Assembly: GCA_016748015.1 (NCBI GenBank)
Contig: JAAOMT010000512.1
Span: forward strand, 202,263-266,262
DNA from: Geosiphon pyriformis
Taxonomy: Eukaryota; Glomeromycota; Glomeromycetes; Archaeosporales; Geosiphonaceae
DNA length: 64,000 bases
Direction of reading: 5' to 3'
Under the pieces are notes generated by a model. The model had not been told where the DNA came from and made no database searches. It was given only the letters and a program-made list of their open reading frames with translations. Positions 10,218 to 22,000 of this stretch are shown here, one piece after another (within the stretch, counting starts at the first letter, position 1; the number at the start of each line of letters is the position of its first letter). A program made the position numbers and the translations under genes.

Positions 10218-10914
10218 TAACCTCTTCTTTAAGACTGAGCTCTGTCAAAGTTCAAGTACTGTCTGTAATTTCCAAATAGTAATCCAAAATTATTGAAGAA
10301 ATTTGATCTGAAAATTGTTTAAATTTCAGTTCTGTGAGCTTTCCAATATATTGTATCTTCAACAGTCATAAAATTGGGTTTTGTAAGACATTTTCACAGG
10401 TGTCGAATAGGTCATAAAGTCTAAAAGCAGCTCTGAGTTTGTAGCGACTGTTTGTTGATCCAGCTGTTGTCTTGAATTCGTTGTGGAATTGTTTCTGAAT
10501 AGCTTCTTTTGTGAGATTTGCTGTTGTAAGTTCCAGTTTCCATTTGTAGAGTGTTTTTCCAATGTGGAAATATTTATAGATTGGAGGATATTCAGTGTTT
10601 TTCTCATTGAGACACAGTTGAAGTTTTTGTTGAATTGTAGCATTTGGTGGAATACTAATCGGAGTGAGCATTAGGTTTTCTCTTAAAACAAGCTTTAAAA
10701 GTTCTGGCAGGTGAATTCCAGAATAACTTTTTGTGTTCTTTTTATATGGGTGATATTTTCGTAAATTTGGGGCTAAATTTGTAACTACTTCTGTTTGGGT
10801 ATAATTAATGTGGTTTCCAGTAACAGTAATGGATAATTTGGGTATTGTTTTTAAAGCTAACATTAGTTTTTGGGATAATTGTTGAATGTTTTGAGGAATA
10901 GTTATTATAAGCAA
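10185..10914 (-). pseudogene. Gypsy-A ORF3, unknown protein downstream of integrase
   Basis: About 242 codons, opening MLIITIPQNIQQLSQKLMLA and ending in the 3' LTR (stop at 10185-10187). It is not recognisable as any pol domain and I do not know its function. It is hydrophilic, rich in Leu, Thr and Asn, with no signal peptide or membrane segment, so it is not an obvious envelope. Gypsy-A has TGA at about 10365 where Gypsy-B has CAA, and TGA at about 10245 where B has Trp. The Gypsy-B copy (42099-42827) is uninterrupted, and the two align along their whole length, which suggests past selection for a protein. Confidence 0.65.
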
Positions 10915-11026
10915 TTTAAAATAAAAGAAAATTATTTTTGGTGTATGGGTTTTTATGTTATTTTTGTTTTGTTTTTGTGAAATTGTTTCTAAATTATAAG
11001 AAGATAACTATAATAATAAATTTAAA

Positions 11027-12412
11027 TTAAGTGTTCAAGTTGTGAGGCTGTTCAATGACAACTATTAGTTCTAAATTTTGGAGAATGTCTTCGGGATTGA
11101 TTAAAAGGGAATGTGTACCAATTTGTGGAATTAATGGTTCAAGATTGTTTCTGGAATGATAGTGTTTCAAACGATCTCCATGTGCAACTTTTGCTAGAAT
11201 TTTATCATCAAGTCTTAGCTTGTATGATCTGTTGCCTAAAACTTCATGGATAAAGAATGGTCCATCCCATTTATTTTCAAATTTTCCACTCCATTGTTTT
11301 TTGGCTTTAGTTCTGTGTAAGAGAACTTTGTTTCCAATTTTAAATTCATTGGTGACTGGAGGCAATTTGTCATCATGCCATTCTTTTTGTTGAGCTTGGG
11401 AGTGTTCAATATGGGTGACTGCTATTCGTCATTTTCCTTTCAATGTGCTAAGCAGAGTGTAGGCTCTTTGTTGAAGCACTTCTTGGAAATTGTTTTTATT
11501 GATTGGTTGTACTGGGTATGTTTCTATTGTGAAACTAATTGGTAACGTTGCTGTCCTTCTGTAAGTTAAATCAAATGGTATGTGTTTTGTGATATCTTTT
11601 TTTAGTGTCCTATATGCTAGTAACACTGATGGAATAAAGAGATCCTATTCTTGCTCAAAATCGGTTGAAACTTTGGCTAATGATTCACACAATGTTCTGT
11701 TGAACCATTCTACCAGTCCATTTGTTTGTAGATGGTAGAGTGAAGATAATAGTCTTTTGACATTAAATCGTCCACACATTTCCTGAATTAAATTGTTCAT
11801 GAAATGTGTTCCTTGATCAGATAAAAGTTCTATTGGGCATCCATGTCTACAAATGATGTCTTCGTAGATGAAGTTTGCTACTGATTTTGCATCTGCTCAT
11901 TGAATGGCTCTGGCTTTAGGCCATTTGGTGAGATAGTTCACGGCTACTGCAATGTAGCGGTTTTCTTGGTTTGTGATAGGTAGTGGTCTGACTAAATCGA
12001 TACCAACTCTGTCAAAAGGCTGTCCAACTTTGATTGGGTTTAAAGGTTCTGTAGGGCGAGTTCCTCCTCTTCTTTGACAACTATCATAAGATTCAACATA
12101 TTCGTGAATGTCTTTTCTCATTCAAGGCCAAAAGTAGTATTCTAGTGTTCTTTGGGTGGTGCTGTCTTTTCCAAAGTGGGCTGATGAAGAATCTGAGTGC
12201 ATGTTGTATAATATAGTTTCTTTTTCCTGTTCTTGTATTAATCTGAGTGGTTTGTCTGGGTTTTTGAAATTTTGGTGATAAATAATGTTGTTGTGTAGAA
12301 AATATTGTTTGGCTTGTTGTTGTAGTTGATGTTTTTTATCTGGAGACCAATCTGTTGGGATTGTTAATGTTTTCAGATATTGTTTGAGATCATTGTAGTT
12401 TTCTGAATTCAT
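11027..12412 (-). pseudogene. Gypsy-A integrase with GPY/F module
   Basis: Joins retrotransposon DNA into the genome. The N-terminal zinc-binding region has MHSDSSSAHFGK and ESYDSCQRRG (first Cys of the CxxC pair changed to Tyr; Gypsy-B keeps CDSC). The catalytic core has GIDLV (Asp), LLSDQGTHF (Asp) and NGLVEWFNRTL (Glu), giving D,D-35-E. The C-terminal part has KWDGPFFIHEVLGN, a GPY/F module. Breaks: TGA at about 12119-12121 (CGA in Gypsy-B), TGA at about 11897 (also TGA in B), TAG at about 11650 (TGG in B) and TGA at about 11427 (CGA in B). No chromodomain is seen after the GPY/F module. Confidence 0.8.
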
Positions 12413-12429
12413 TGTTTGTTGGCTCTTTT

Positions 12430-13670
12430 GGTTGGTTAAGTTGAGTGTTGGTTTTTATTTTCTAATCTTGTCTCATTCTGGAGAGACAGTCAACATTGGT
12501 GTGGAGTTTTCCTGGTTTGTGATATACTATGTATCAATAATTTGCTAAAAATCCTGTCTATCGGGTTTGTTTTGCATTTAGCTGAGTATTTTTGTTCTGA
12601 AGCCATTTGAGTCCAATATTATCAATAATAATATTGAATTCTTTAGGCCTAAGATAAAAGTTGAAGTGGTGTAGGGCCCAAATTACAGCTGCTGTTTCTA
12701 GTTCTGTGGCAGGGTAGTTTTTCTCAGCAGGTTTTAATGTTCTGCTAGCATAAGCAATTACTCGCTCATTTCCATTGTCATCTAGTTGTGATAAGATGGC
12801 ACCAAAGACAGTATATAAAGCATCTGTAGCTAGTCAAAATTGGTTGCTAAAATCCAGATAGGCAAGGATTGGGGCTGTTGTCAGTTTTTCTTTGAGAATT
12901 TCAAAAGCTTTTTGGTGTTCAGTAGTCCATTTGTATTCCACGTTTTTGGTGGTGAGCTGATTGAGGGGTTTTGCAATTTCCGAGAATCCTTTGATAAACT
13001 TCCGATAGTAGGATGCTAATCCTATGAATCCTCTTAGTTCTGTAGTATTTCGTGGAATTTTGAAGTTTTTAACAGCACTGATTTTTCCTGGATCTGGTTT
13101 GACTCCTTCTTCACTAACTATGTGACCAAGAAAGGCCAAACTTGTTTTTCCAAAATGGCATTTTTCAATGTTTAGTTTTAATCCTGCTTTATGTAATCAT
13201 TGAAAAGCTTCTCATAGATGAGTTAAATGGAGTTCGAAAGATGGGGAATAAACATCAGTGTCATCAAGATAGACAACTACTGATTTCCAAAGGAGTTCAG
13301 CATATACAACATCCATGAGTCTTTGGAATGTTGCTGGTGCATTGCATAATCCAAAGGACATTACATTAAATTCGTAGTTTCCTCTTTGTGTTGTGAATGC
13401 TGTTTTGGGGCAGTCCTTGGGATCCATGGCAACTTGCCAATATCTGCTTTCTAGGTCTAATGTTGAAAAGTATTTAGATTTTCCAAGGGCATCTAACATG
13501 TCATCGATTCGTGGAAGAGGGTAAGCATCCCCAATAGTGACACTGTTAAGTTGTCAATAATTAACACAAAATCGTATCTTTTCATTCTTTTTTTTAACTA
13601 AAACCACTGGTAAGGCCCATGGACTCATTGATGGTTGGATAAGCCCATTGTTAAGCATCCGTTGTACTTC
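12430..13670 (-). pseudogene. Gypsy-A reverse transcriptase and RNase H
   Basis: RT motifs: LPVVLVKKK (about 13600), the first Asp in YFSTLDLESRYWQVAMDPK (about 13470), MSFGLCNAPATFQRLMD (about 13350) and the catalytic VVVYLDDTDVYS (about 13275). Then LGHIVSEEGVKPDPGKIS, GFIGLASYYRKF and the RNase H segments LATDAL, YASRTLKPAEKNY and TELETAAVIWAL. Two TGA codons at about 13199-13212 are shared with Gypsy-B; TGA at about 12832-12834 is CGG in B, and TAG near 12560 is TGG in B. Frame continuity is otherwise good, consistent with one gag-pol polyprotein. Confidence 0.8.
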
Positions 13671-13673
13671 TTT

Positions 13674-14837
13674 TCAGATAAATTGGTGGCTTTCTGGAAC
13701 AACTCGGTAGGCTTGTTGTCGCCTTGGTTTGGGATCTCCTGTATAGATTTGGTGTTGTACCAAATTGGTTCTTCCTAAGTCATTGTTGTTTTCAGCGAAG
13801 ATATTGGCAAAATCTGCAATTAGTTTCTTGAGCTGGTTTTGTTGTTGTGGTTCAAGTTGTTCCATGTTAATTCGAGATAGTTTTTCCATAACAATATGAT
13901 AGTTTTTGGAGCTGGAGTTTGGGTTGATTTTTGGTAGTGAATGTCCAATAATTTCAGAAAAATTGGGGACTGTTTGGGGTAATTCTTGTTGAAAGATGTT
14001 ACTGTGAATGATTTCAATTTCTAAGTTATTTAATAAAACTATGGGATAATTGTTGGGATTGTAAAAAGTAATTTGGACTTTTTTTGTTCCTTTTGGAATA
14101 TAAATGTTTGAAATTAAGATATTATGTTCCAAGCAGACTTGTTCATTAGACTCAAAAATTTGTTGTGTAGTTGTTGGCTTTGGGCAGATGTAGATTTCTG
14201 GATGTTCTCCAAAGAGTGAGATGGTAATCGGTTGTGAAAGTCTAAGAATTTGGTGAGATTCTTTCTGTTTATTGAGAGCTATGTTTACTGGAACTGTGAA
14301 ACGTCCAGTTGAACCAAAACCTTGTGTTCTTCTTTTGCTTTTTTCCAACTGTTCTCTTTGATTAACTAATTGTAAACCCGAAATGTTGATTAAGGGTAAA
14401 TAGATAGCTTGAGCAATTTTTTCAGCATATCCAATTTTGAAAGGTTTATCAGTTTTATTTTGTAACATGACTGTGATGTCTCCTGTGTATCCAGCATCGA
14501 TGATTCCTCCTCTAACATTGATTCCTTTGCTTGCTAAGGATGATCGAGAAGCAATTTGAACCATTGCTCCTGGTGGGATTTCGAGGGCAATTTTGAGGTT
14601 GATTTTTGTGAGAGATTTGGGTTTGAGAGTAAGAGTATCTTTTCTTGGATATCTTAGATCATATCTAGCATCGATCTCGTGGGCTTTTTCTGGTTTTATT
14701 CCTTGTTTATTGTTGTTGAAATATTTGAGTTGTAAAGCAGGCTGATTTTTGATGAGATAGATGGGTGTTGTCTCAATTTTTTCTGTTGCTTCAAGTTCTC
14801 CGAATTCAATTTCATATTCATCATTTTTGCTGGGCAA
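13674..14837 (-). pseudogene. Gypsy-A dUTPase domain and linker to RT
   Basis: Hydrolyses dUTP to dUMP and pyrophosphate, which would limit uracil in the cDNA. All five trimeric-dUTPase motifs are visible: 1, DARYDLRY (DAGYDLRY in Gypsy-B); 2, SRSSLASKGI; 3, GGIIDAGYTGDI; 4, AEKIAQAIYLP; 5, RRTQGFGSTG. They span about 14690-14290. The rest, to 13674, is a linker (a beta-rich part, then PNFSEIIGHSLPKIN and FANIFAENNNDLGRT) into the RT. The TGA at 13674-13676 is the only stop in this 387-codon stretch. The Gly-to-Arg change in motif 1 probably spoils this copy. The motif set is diagnostic of the dUTPase fold. Confidence 0.85.
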
Positions 14838-15500
14838 GGGAATACTAAGAGTGTAGCATTCAGGACATCACTGTTCATCACAAGACATAATACATTCTTC
14901 ACATAGCCTAATGTTCATTTGCTCTAATCGTTGAATTTGAGCTTCTTGGATTGGGTAGATGTGACTTGTGATTTGGTGGTAGACTTTTACTTTGTTTTCA
15001 TAATCAAATCCAGCTAATTCCATGGTGTATTCAATGTATTCTGCTTCCTTCATTTGGCGAACATCTTTTTTGGTAGCTCTATTAATTAATGCCATTGCTA
15101 GGTTGAAAATCATTTCAGCATCATGGAGGTAGTGATAAAGTTTGTTGAGAGCACTGTTGTATGCTGCATTAAAGGGTGTTCCTCTTTTTACTTTTTCTGA
15201 AATTGATAAAGCATATTGGCAGGTCTGATCGCAGACGCCTCCTCTCATGGCTACATCAATCCAATTGCATTCTTCCAGTAGCATATCTTCACAAGTCAAA
15301 CAAGAGGTGTTGTCCCATTTTCTGCTTCTTTTTATTAGATGGCCCCATCGTTCTCTGTGGCAAGTCTTGCAGTAATAACAAGTATGATTCTCATATTCTT
15401 TTTCAGATGAAATGCAGGCTCCCATTAACAATAGTTTTTTGTGGCAGTCCTTACATTTAAGGGGAATATAGGGGCGTTGTTTCCTTGGTTCAGGTTTTGA
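14838..15500 (-). pseudogene. Gypsy-A Cys-rich domain between protease and dUTPase
   Basis: About 200 residues with repeated Cys pairs: KCKDC, CYYCKTC, CLTC, GVCDQTC, CEEC and CPEC, interspersed with a helical stretch (YNSALNKLYHYLHDAEMIFN). It looks like a multi-zinc-ribbon or treble-clef module. I do not recognise a family. It is collinear and strongly similar in Gypsy-B (about 46490-47140), where the Cys residues are kept, so it was once maintained. A TGA at about 14866-14868 replaces a Trp that Gypsy-B retains (EQWCPEC). Function unknown; nucleic-acid or protein binding is only a guess. Confidence 0.6.
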
Positions 15501-15740
15501 ATAGAGGATATTCCATCCAGAGGTTTCGGGTTCAGAGTGTGAGGTAAAATGTTCTTGTTCTGTTTCATCAGCCCAGTTGGACGTTGATCCAAAAGTTATG
15601 AATGTTTCAATGAAGGGTTTTTCCTCTTCCGGTTCGAATTCAAAAGCTGGGGCTTTTTCAGAGCATTTGTTGAATGTACCACAAGTGGCAGGTATCCAGG
15701 CATGTTGTCCTTGGTAGGAGATTGTTAACTCTTGTGTTTC

Positions 15741-16259
15741 CTAATTCAGATTAGTATTGGCTTTTTGAAGCCAATCATTTCCAACGAGAGCTTGGTACTG
15801 AGGTGTGTCCATTACAAAAACTTTGACTGAAATGATGATTCCATCAAGAGTAAATGAAAAATTGTCAATTTCTCCTACTGGGATCTTTTTTATGCCATCG
15901 GCAGTGACAATTACTATTTGAGCTGGTCGGTTGACATTTCTTTTCAACTGTTGCATTAACTGGTAGGTGATAATGCTTTCGGTGGATCCACTGTCTAGAA
16001 TCAAGCGAATTGTCTTTTCTTCGACTTCGGCTTCAGTGTACATGGCCGTAATTGCTTTTTGTTCATTGGCGGCTGCATTGCTAAGCAGAAATGGTGACTC
16101 ATTTGCTTCAAACTCAAAAGGAAATATATCTGAAAGGTTAGCATTTTCAGCAATTCTGGCTGGTGGAATTGTGGTGGGAGTATAGGAAGGGTTTGGTTGT
16201 TGTGCTGCAGCTTTACCTTCTGAGAGTACAGTATGATGAAAATCCTGTTCTTCCGGCAT
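15741..16259 (-). pseudogene. Gypsy-A aspartic protease
   Basis: Retropepsin-like protease that matures the polyprotein. The active-site motif is IRLILDSGSTESIIT (about 15990), followed by VTADGIKKIPVG and the late motif LVGNDWLQKA typical of Ty3/Gypsy proteases. TAG at 15741-15743 replaces Trp (NWETQEL in Gypsy-B); the frame then continues leftward into the Cys-rich domain, so protease, Cys-rich domain, dUTPase and RT were one polyprotein. Confidence 0.75.
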
Positions 16260-16299
16260 TGTTAAATAACTGGGTTGAGTGTGGTAGTGGTTGGATCTT

Positions 16300-18071
16300 G
16301 GTTAAGTGGTATTTTGGGGAACCAATTGGTTGTTTGAACTGATTCTATTGTTGTTTATTTGGTATCGGTTTTGTGGTGTGAATTGATTTTGTGTACTCAG
16401 TCTTCGAGCAGGTACTTGATAATATTGTGTGGATGGTTGTTGGTATTGCTATTAGATTGGCTGTGGGGCTGGCTGATAATAGTTATTTTGGTATTGGGGT
16501 CTTGGTGGATAGTAAGTTGGTGGTAATGGTTAATAATACGATTGCTGTGGTGGAGGATAACGTTGATTACTCCTATTTTGTTGGTCTCATTGTAGCTTTC
16601 TGCAATCTTTTTTTCAGTGGCCAGAGATTTCACAGTAATGGCAATTCTGAGGCTGGTTATTGGAAAGTGGTGCAAAGTTATTTTGATTTCATTTTTGGGG
16701 TGGTTGATATCTTTGGGGTTGCTGTTGTTGTTGATTGGTGAAATAGTTTTCAACCTTCTTTGTGAATTGGTCAATTTTTTTCTTGGCTGCTGAGCTGGTT
16801 TCTCCAATTGCCAAATTTACAAGTTTTGTGCAGTTGGCCTCTTCCATGGCCATTTCATATTTTTTCGCATGCTGTATGGCAGAATTTAAATCTTCTGGTG
16901 CATGTGGCCGAACTTTTTTAATTAGTTTATCTTTTAGACCAGCAATAAATTGATCCAAGATTTGAGCATTGGAATAATAATCATTTGTCTCGAGTTGGCA
17001 AATTCGTCTGAGAAGTTTGTTGAATTTCCCAATATAAGTCATAATGGATTCAGAGGTTTCTTGTTTGATATTTCAAAAACGATTGCAAAGAGTAATGGAG
17101 GTGTTATTGTCGGTGAACTGTTCAAGGAAGGCTGCTTTGAAAGTGTTCCAATTATTGAATGGGGCGGCAAGGTTTTCAAACCATTCTCCTGCTGTTTCTT
17201 TGAGAAAGTAGGGAATTGTTTTTAATATTCTGGCAGCATTCCATCCATTTGCATCTCCAGTTTTAGTAACTTGGTCGAGCCATTCTTGGGGACTGGTCTC
17301 AATGTCTTCTCCATTAAATTCAGGGATTTTTGTGATGTATGTTGTCATTTTGTCTTCTTTGTTTTCACTATCTATTGATTCTTCTTCAGATATTTCAGGT
17401 TCATTTTCTTCGTTTGCTGCTGTCTCAGAGTGTTCACTTTGGTTTTCAGCTAGAAAGTCAAGGAGATTGGAACTAGTTTGAAGGGGTTCTTGTTGTCTGG
17501 TGGGACTTCTGAGTAATGTAAAATCTTCTGGTCTTGCAAATCGATTCAAAGGTGAATTAGGTGTTTGTGCTTGTGCAAGTAAAGCTGGAAAAGATGTAAT
17601 AGTAAGTGGAAGTTTTGAACTGGTTCCTTGTTCAGGTGTTTGTAAATGTTTGAATGATATTTTGGAAGTATTGGGTGTTGTGTAAACAGATCGGTTATCT
17701 CTTTGTTTTTTGTTGCTACTGGTCTCAGGTTCAGATTCGAGTTCAAAGATAAATTGTGCGTTTGCAGGATATTTTTCTTCACAGAATCGAATGATATTAT
17801 AATCAAGTTCTTCAAAATAAGTAGCGCAAGCTTCAGCACTAATGTTTTCTGATTCAGTGTTGAAATAGTGTAGTATGTTCTCAAGAAGATCTCTTTTAAC
17901 TGTTGTAATGTTATAGTTTCCAAAGAGGTAGTTGTTGATTCGATTTTTGATGTATTAAAAAAGTGTTTTCTTGAAAGCAATGATTCTGTTACGTATTTCA
18001 AATCATTGTTTACAGTGTGTATAAATTGATTGATAGTACTCTAAGGTTGTGATGTCTGAGGCAGTTGCCAT
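16300..18071 (-). pseudogene. Gypsy-A gag (capsid and CCHC nucleocapsid)
   Basis: Structural protein. ATG at 18071-18069 (MATASDITTLEYYQS) lies about 45 bp after the 5' LTR. TGA at about 18006 and TAA at about 17958 break the N-terminus (the TAA is shared with Gypsy-B); the frame then runs FCEEKYPANAQFIFELESE, an acidic region, and the capsid core with WLDQV and ETAGEWFENLAAPFNNW. TGA near 17073 is CAA in B. The nucleocapsid part is Gln/Asn/Pro-rich with a knuckle CHYCEISGH-stop-KKDC near 16640-16600, whose Trp codon is TGA here and TAG in Gypsy-B. Long open frames on the opposite strand here are compositional shadows. Confidence 0.75.
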
Positions 18072-18100
18072 TTTGAATTTGTTGTTGCTGTGTTATTTCC

Positions 18101-18114
18101 ATGGGAGAGCACCA
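18101..18114 (-). promoter_or_regulatory. Gypsy-A primer-binding site
   Basis: On the minus strand TGGTGCTCTCCCAT starts two bases after the 5' LTR end (CA-TT-TGG). It begins with TGG, as expected for pairing with a tRNA 3' CCA end, and is conserved in Gypsy-B at 49752-49765. The tRNA species was not identified. Confidence 0.6.
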
Positions 18115-18116
18115 AA

Positions 18117-19069
18117 TGTTACTGAAGGTTTTTGGTCTCTTTTCTTGAATGTTGTGGTTGTTAATTTGCTGTAAATTCACGTTTTTAGGAAGTAGTTGAA
18201 TCTCCAGTAACTGAATTTATCTTCAAATTATCTCCTATAATTTGAACTGCTGGACTTATAAGTGGAATGGCCAATTCCTTGCCAGTTACTTTATGTAGTT
18301 ACATTGTAGTAAATGTCAACTCTTTCCCAGGAATTGCTCATCTAGAAGCTCACTAAAATGTGTAGTTACTTTGCTGTGAAAGTCAACTCTTCTACAGAAA
18401 TCTTATCTGTAGGCTACCCTAATAATTGTAATAAGAAAAAGAAAAATAAAAGAAATGTAAAAAGAAATAGAATTTTATCAAGGAAAACATTTTCTATCCA
18501 GGCCTGGAGTTACTAACAGTTTACTGAAATTGGTAGCTAATCAATTTCAAAACGTTAGTTGGGTTTTGAGGATTTTTCCAGTGCAATAATTTAAAAATTT
18601 GGTTTTTCAAATTATTTGATATTTATTTCTTTTTGTGTGTGTAGGAATGGTTCTAAGTGATAAATCTAAAATAAGATACATTTTCTCGAAGAGAAAAGCT
18701 CTTTTTTTATACAACTTGTCGTAACACTATTCTATGAACTTGAACTTTGTTATTTTCTACAATTTTGCTGAACTAAAGATACATTTCGGTAAACTACAAG
18801 TTATTTCTGTGAACTATTAAATATTTCGGCAAATTTCTATAAATTTCAGCGAACTTTTGAATGTTACATAGTTCAGGGTATTGCATGATTGATCATCGCA
18901 ATTAGGTTACATTTGTGTTGTGTACAATTTGGGTTATTAATTAAATGATAATTTCAGACATTTTTGCTAATGTAATAAGTGATAATTTGAAACGATAATA
19001 TGCTAATTAATGATAGAAATTATAAGATAATTTTATGCTAAATAATATCTCCAATTTTGTCTAGTAACA
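18117..19069 (-). repeat. Gypsy-A 5' LTR
   Basis: Partner of 9245-10217, with TGTTAC and GTAACA ends. It is 20 bp shorter, because one ATTTTGGCAAATTTCTATAA-type unit is missing from the internal repeat array. Most other differences from the 3' LTR are transitions. TCAC follows at 19070-19073. Confidence 0.9.
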
Positions 19070-22000
19070 TCACAAACAAAGTGCCTAGAATTTCCAGAAA
19101 CCACATTGCCCCCAGCTCTTAAAAAACGTTTACTGACCAAATAAGACAAATGCCAAGTAAAGAGCACCACCTTCTTAGCAAGCTCATCTACATGCTTATT
19201 GCCTGAAATATCCGAATGACCCTTAACTTTAATCCAATTCACAGTTTAATTCTTATGACAAACTACATTAGCAATATGGTGACACTCTATCCAACAACAA
19301 TTCCTGAAGTCTGGATAAGCCAATAATAATTCCGACTTGTACGCATCCAAAGCAACTTGGCTATCTGAGAACAAATCAACCACACAAGAAGAAGGAACAC
19401 ACTCAAGAGCCAAAGCAATGGCCTGCAATTCAGACAAAGTAGAAAAAACCAAGCCAGACACCTCCACACCTAAACCAAAATTAATGTCTTTAAAAAAGAC
19501 TGCAGCCCCAGCTTTCATGGCAACAGTATTCAAACCATTCAGAGACCCATCCATGTACACAGAAAGGTGGACAGCATCAGTAGCCAACAGATTGTTACAG
19601 ATAACACCAAAATTATGAAATTGATGAACATCAGACAGAGTGGAATTCTCCACAAGAGAAGAACACACAGGAAAAGAAGCAAAACCACCAAGAAAACATG
19701 CAGAAAGATCAAACCAAAAAGGAATTGGACCACAAAAATCCAACCTCTTCCAACACTTGAATGTCTGCCAACTAAAAACAACACCATTTCGATCATGTAA
19801 TTGTTTTACAAAAGCAATACCATATTGTTTGAGTGAAGAGATACATTTTAGAAAATTGATTTTACCAAGAACAAAAGACATAAAAGTACCATCCCGATGA
19901 CAGAAAGCACAGGCCAGAGACCTGCTCAGAGACAGATCACATCTGGAAAAAATATGAACCACACCTGCTAAGAAATTATTTAAAGAACTGATACTAACAC
20001 AAACTGGAAACAGCAAGGAGTGATAAGGACACCAGCTAAGAACCTAAAGATCATAAGACCTGTAAGAAAACAAGCAGCCCAAAACACCAACTGAATTTGC
20101 AAAAGCAATAATGGAGGCCAATTTGCTCTCTGCCTGAATCTGTTCAAAAGTCTTCAAACCATACAAAGAAGGATGATGAAATGCATCATTGGGGAAATCA
20201 AGCAGCAGCCCAGACTTAGACTTTAAGCCTTTGCAGATCAGAGTGTCCTATTTATTACACACACTAATAGAAACAAAACTGAACTGAGTCCTGTAGCTGA
20301 TGATAGGAAACAGAACAACAGAAACCAAATAACTGAATTGTTTATCTAAGATGGCTTTTTTTAGAACAAGGTTGACAAAAAATCGGATGTCTGAGTAAGC
20401 CTTGGCCAAGCTGGGCACCAAAAGACCATTATAAAACAAAAAAATTCCAAGATAACGATGAGGTTCACTCTTTTTGGCTATGGAAATAGGCAAGCTACTA
20501 ACAGTTAGGTAAGAGGTCTCAACCCAGCAGTTGATGGAGATAATCACGGTTTTGTCATTGTTAATTGAAATGTTATTAATCCTGAAGAACTCACTAGCAA
20601 TGTCCAAAATGTGTTGTGTAGCAGCCTGGCTGCTACCAACCCAGATGGTATCATCAACAAAAGCACTAGCAGCAAAAAACAATATCAACCCAGTCTGAGA
20701 TTTCACATGGCCAGTATTGGAAACAAAATGCAAATTCAACCTGTAACCACATACCTTCCCTTGTCTCTTGACCTCACACATAAGTGAATCATAAAATATG
20801 TGCCAGAAAAGTGGTGAGAAAACTTCACCTTGATCCAAACTATCACAAACCACATACTTACTAGTTAAGCCAAAATCTGTTATCACTCTGTTCCTGCAAT
20901 TATTGTGGATGCTACCAAAAAATCTAATGAATCTGTTACACATTTTAATCCTGATCAAACTCCTCTCAAGATGTTCTCAACCAACCAAATCATATGCTTT
21001 GCACATGTCCTGTAAAACCAGCCACAGCTCTCTGTTTTTCTCTAAGGCATTCTTAACCACAAAACCAATGGCAAAAATGGGTGACTGTGTAGTCGTACCC
21101 TTTAAAACAGAAAAATTGTTCCTTTATAAAACGTTAAACTTACTGCAAGCCGAAGATATTCTGTCCAATAAGATTTTGGAAAGAATCTTGCAGGCTGTTT
21201 CAATCAAAACAATAGGATAGGTGTTTATGAGAACACCCTCCCATTTATAGGGTTTAGGAATCATCAAAACCCAGGCTTTTCTCCAAGGTCCAGGCACCAA
21301 TTCACAAACCAGGCAGAAATTCAAAAGCACCAAAAGCATATCCAGAACCACTCCATTACAATGCTTTCATAATTTATTAGAGATGTCAGAAAGACCAGCT
21401 GTTTTTCCATCAGGCAAGCTCGAAATGACATTAAACATTTCATCAAAACTAATTGAGTTCATGACACTAGAGAAAGCACCATCAAAAATATAGTCCAAAG
21501 GCCAAAATTGGCGTTTTCAATCATCAGAAAAGTCTGAAACCACCAACCGCCTCCTAGTCCATTTCTTCATAATCCTGTCCACTTTAGATTTAACCAGCTC
21601 AAGTTCCAAAACCAACTCATCATCCACTACTAAATGATCTAACACTACCTTGTGAAATGGACACTCCAAAACACTCCTGATAGTACAACCCTTATCTAAC
21701 TCAAAACTCTCCATCCTACTCTCAATGGCTTGTCTTATATGAGATTCCTTAGCACACTTAAATTCAAGCATCTTGGAAGAGTGGTAAAACTTCCTTGTCT
21801 TAGCCAGCTTAGAGCAAATACCATCAAAACCAGACCCTGAAAGGAAAAAAGACTTCACTGACAAAATGCCAACAGAGTCAAGCCTGTTCCATGTATCCAA
21901 CAACAGAGCAAAATCACTCTCAGAAATCAAATAGGAAGCCTTTACCAGCTTAGAAACCAGCAACTTCAGCTTATGAAACCTAGAAGACACCTTATTGAAA

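Larger units (their letters stand above)
9245..19069 (-). mobile_element. Gypsy-A: Ty3/Gypsy LTR retrotransposon with dUTPase and third ORF
   Basis: About 9.8 kb, coding on the minus strand: 5' LTR (18117-19069), primer-binding site, gag, protease, Cys-rich domain, dUTPase, RT, RNase H, integrase, ORF3, polypurine tract, 3' LTR (9245-10217). LTR ends are TGTTAC and GTAACA. The 4-bp target duplication TCAC is at 9241-9244 and 19070-19073. RT precedes integrase, which defines Ty3/Gypsy order. The two LTRs differ at scattered transitions and by one ~20-bp repeat unit. The coding region has many premature stops, so the copy is dead. Gypsy-B at 41.1-50.7 kb is the same family. Confidence 0.9.

Noticed and set aside
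10359-10643. Second frame overlapping Gypsy-A ORF3 as an overlapping gene (also 42272-42475)
   Set aside because: Same-strand alternate frame, low-complexity Asn/Gln/Ser composition, and it is shorter and less conserved between copies than ORF3.
16391-16741. Plus-strand hydrophobic ORF opposite Gypsy-A gag (and 48081-48395 opposite Gypsy-B)
   Set aside because: Antisense shadow of the Gln/Asn/Pro-rich nucleocapsid region; both copies show it only because gag is conserved.
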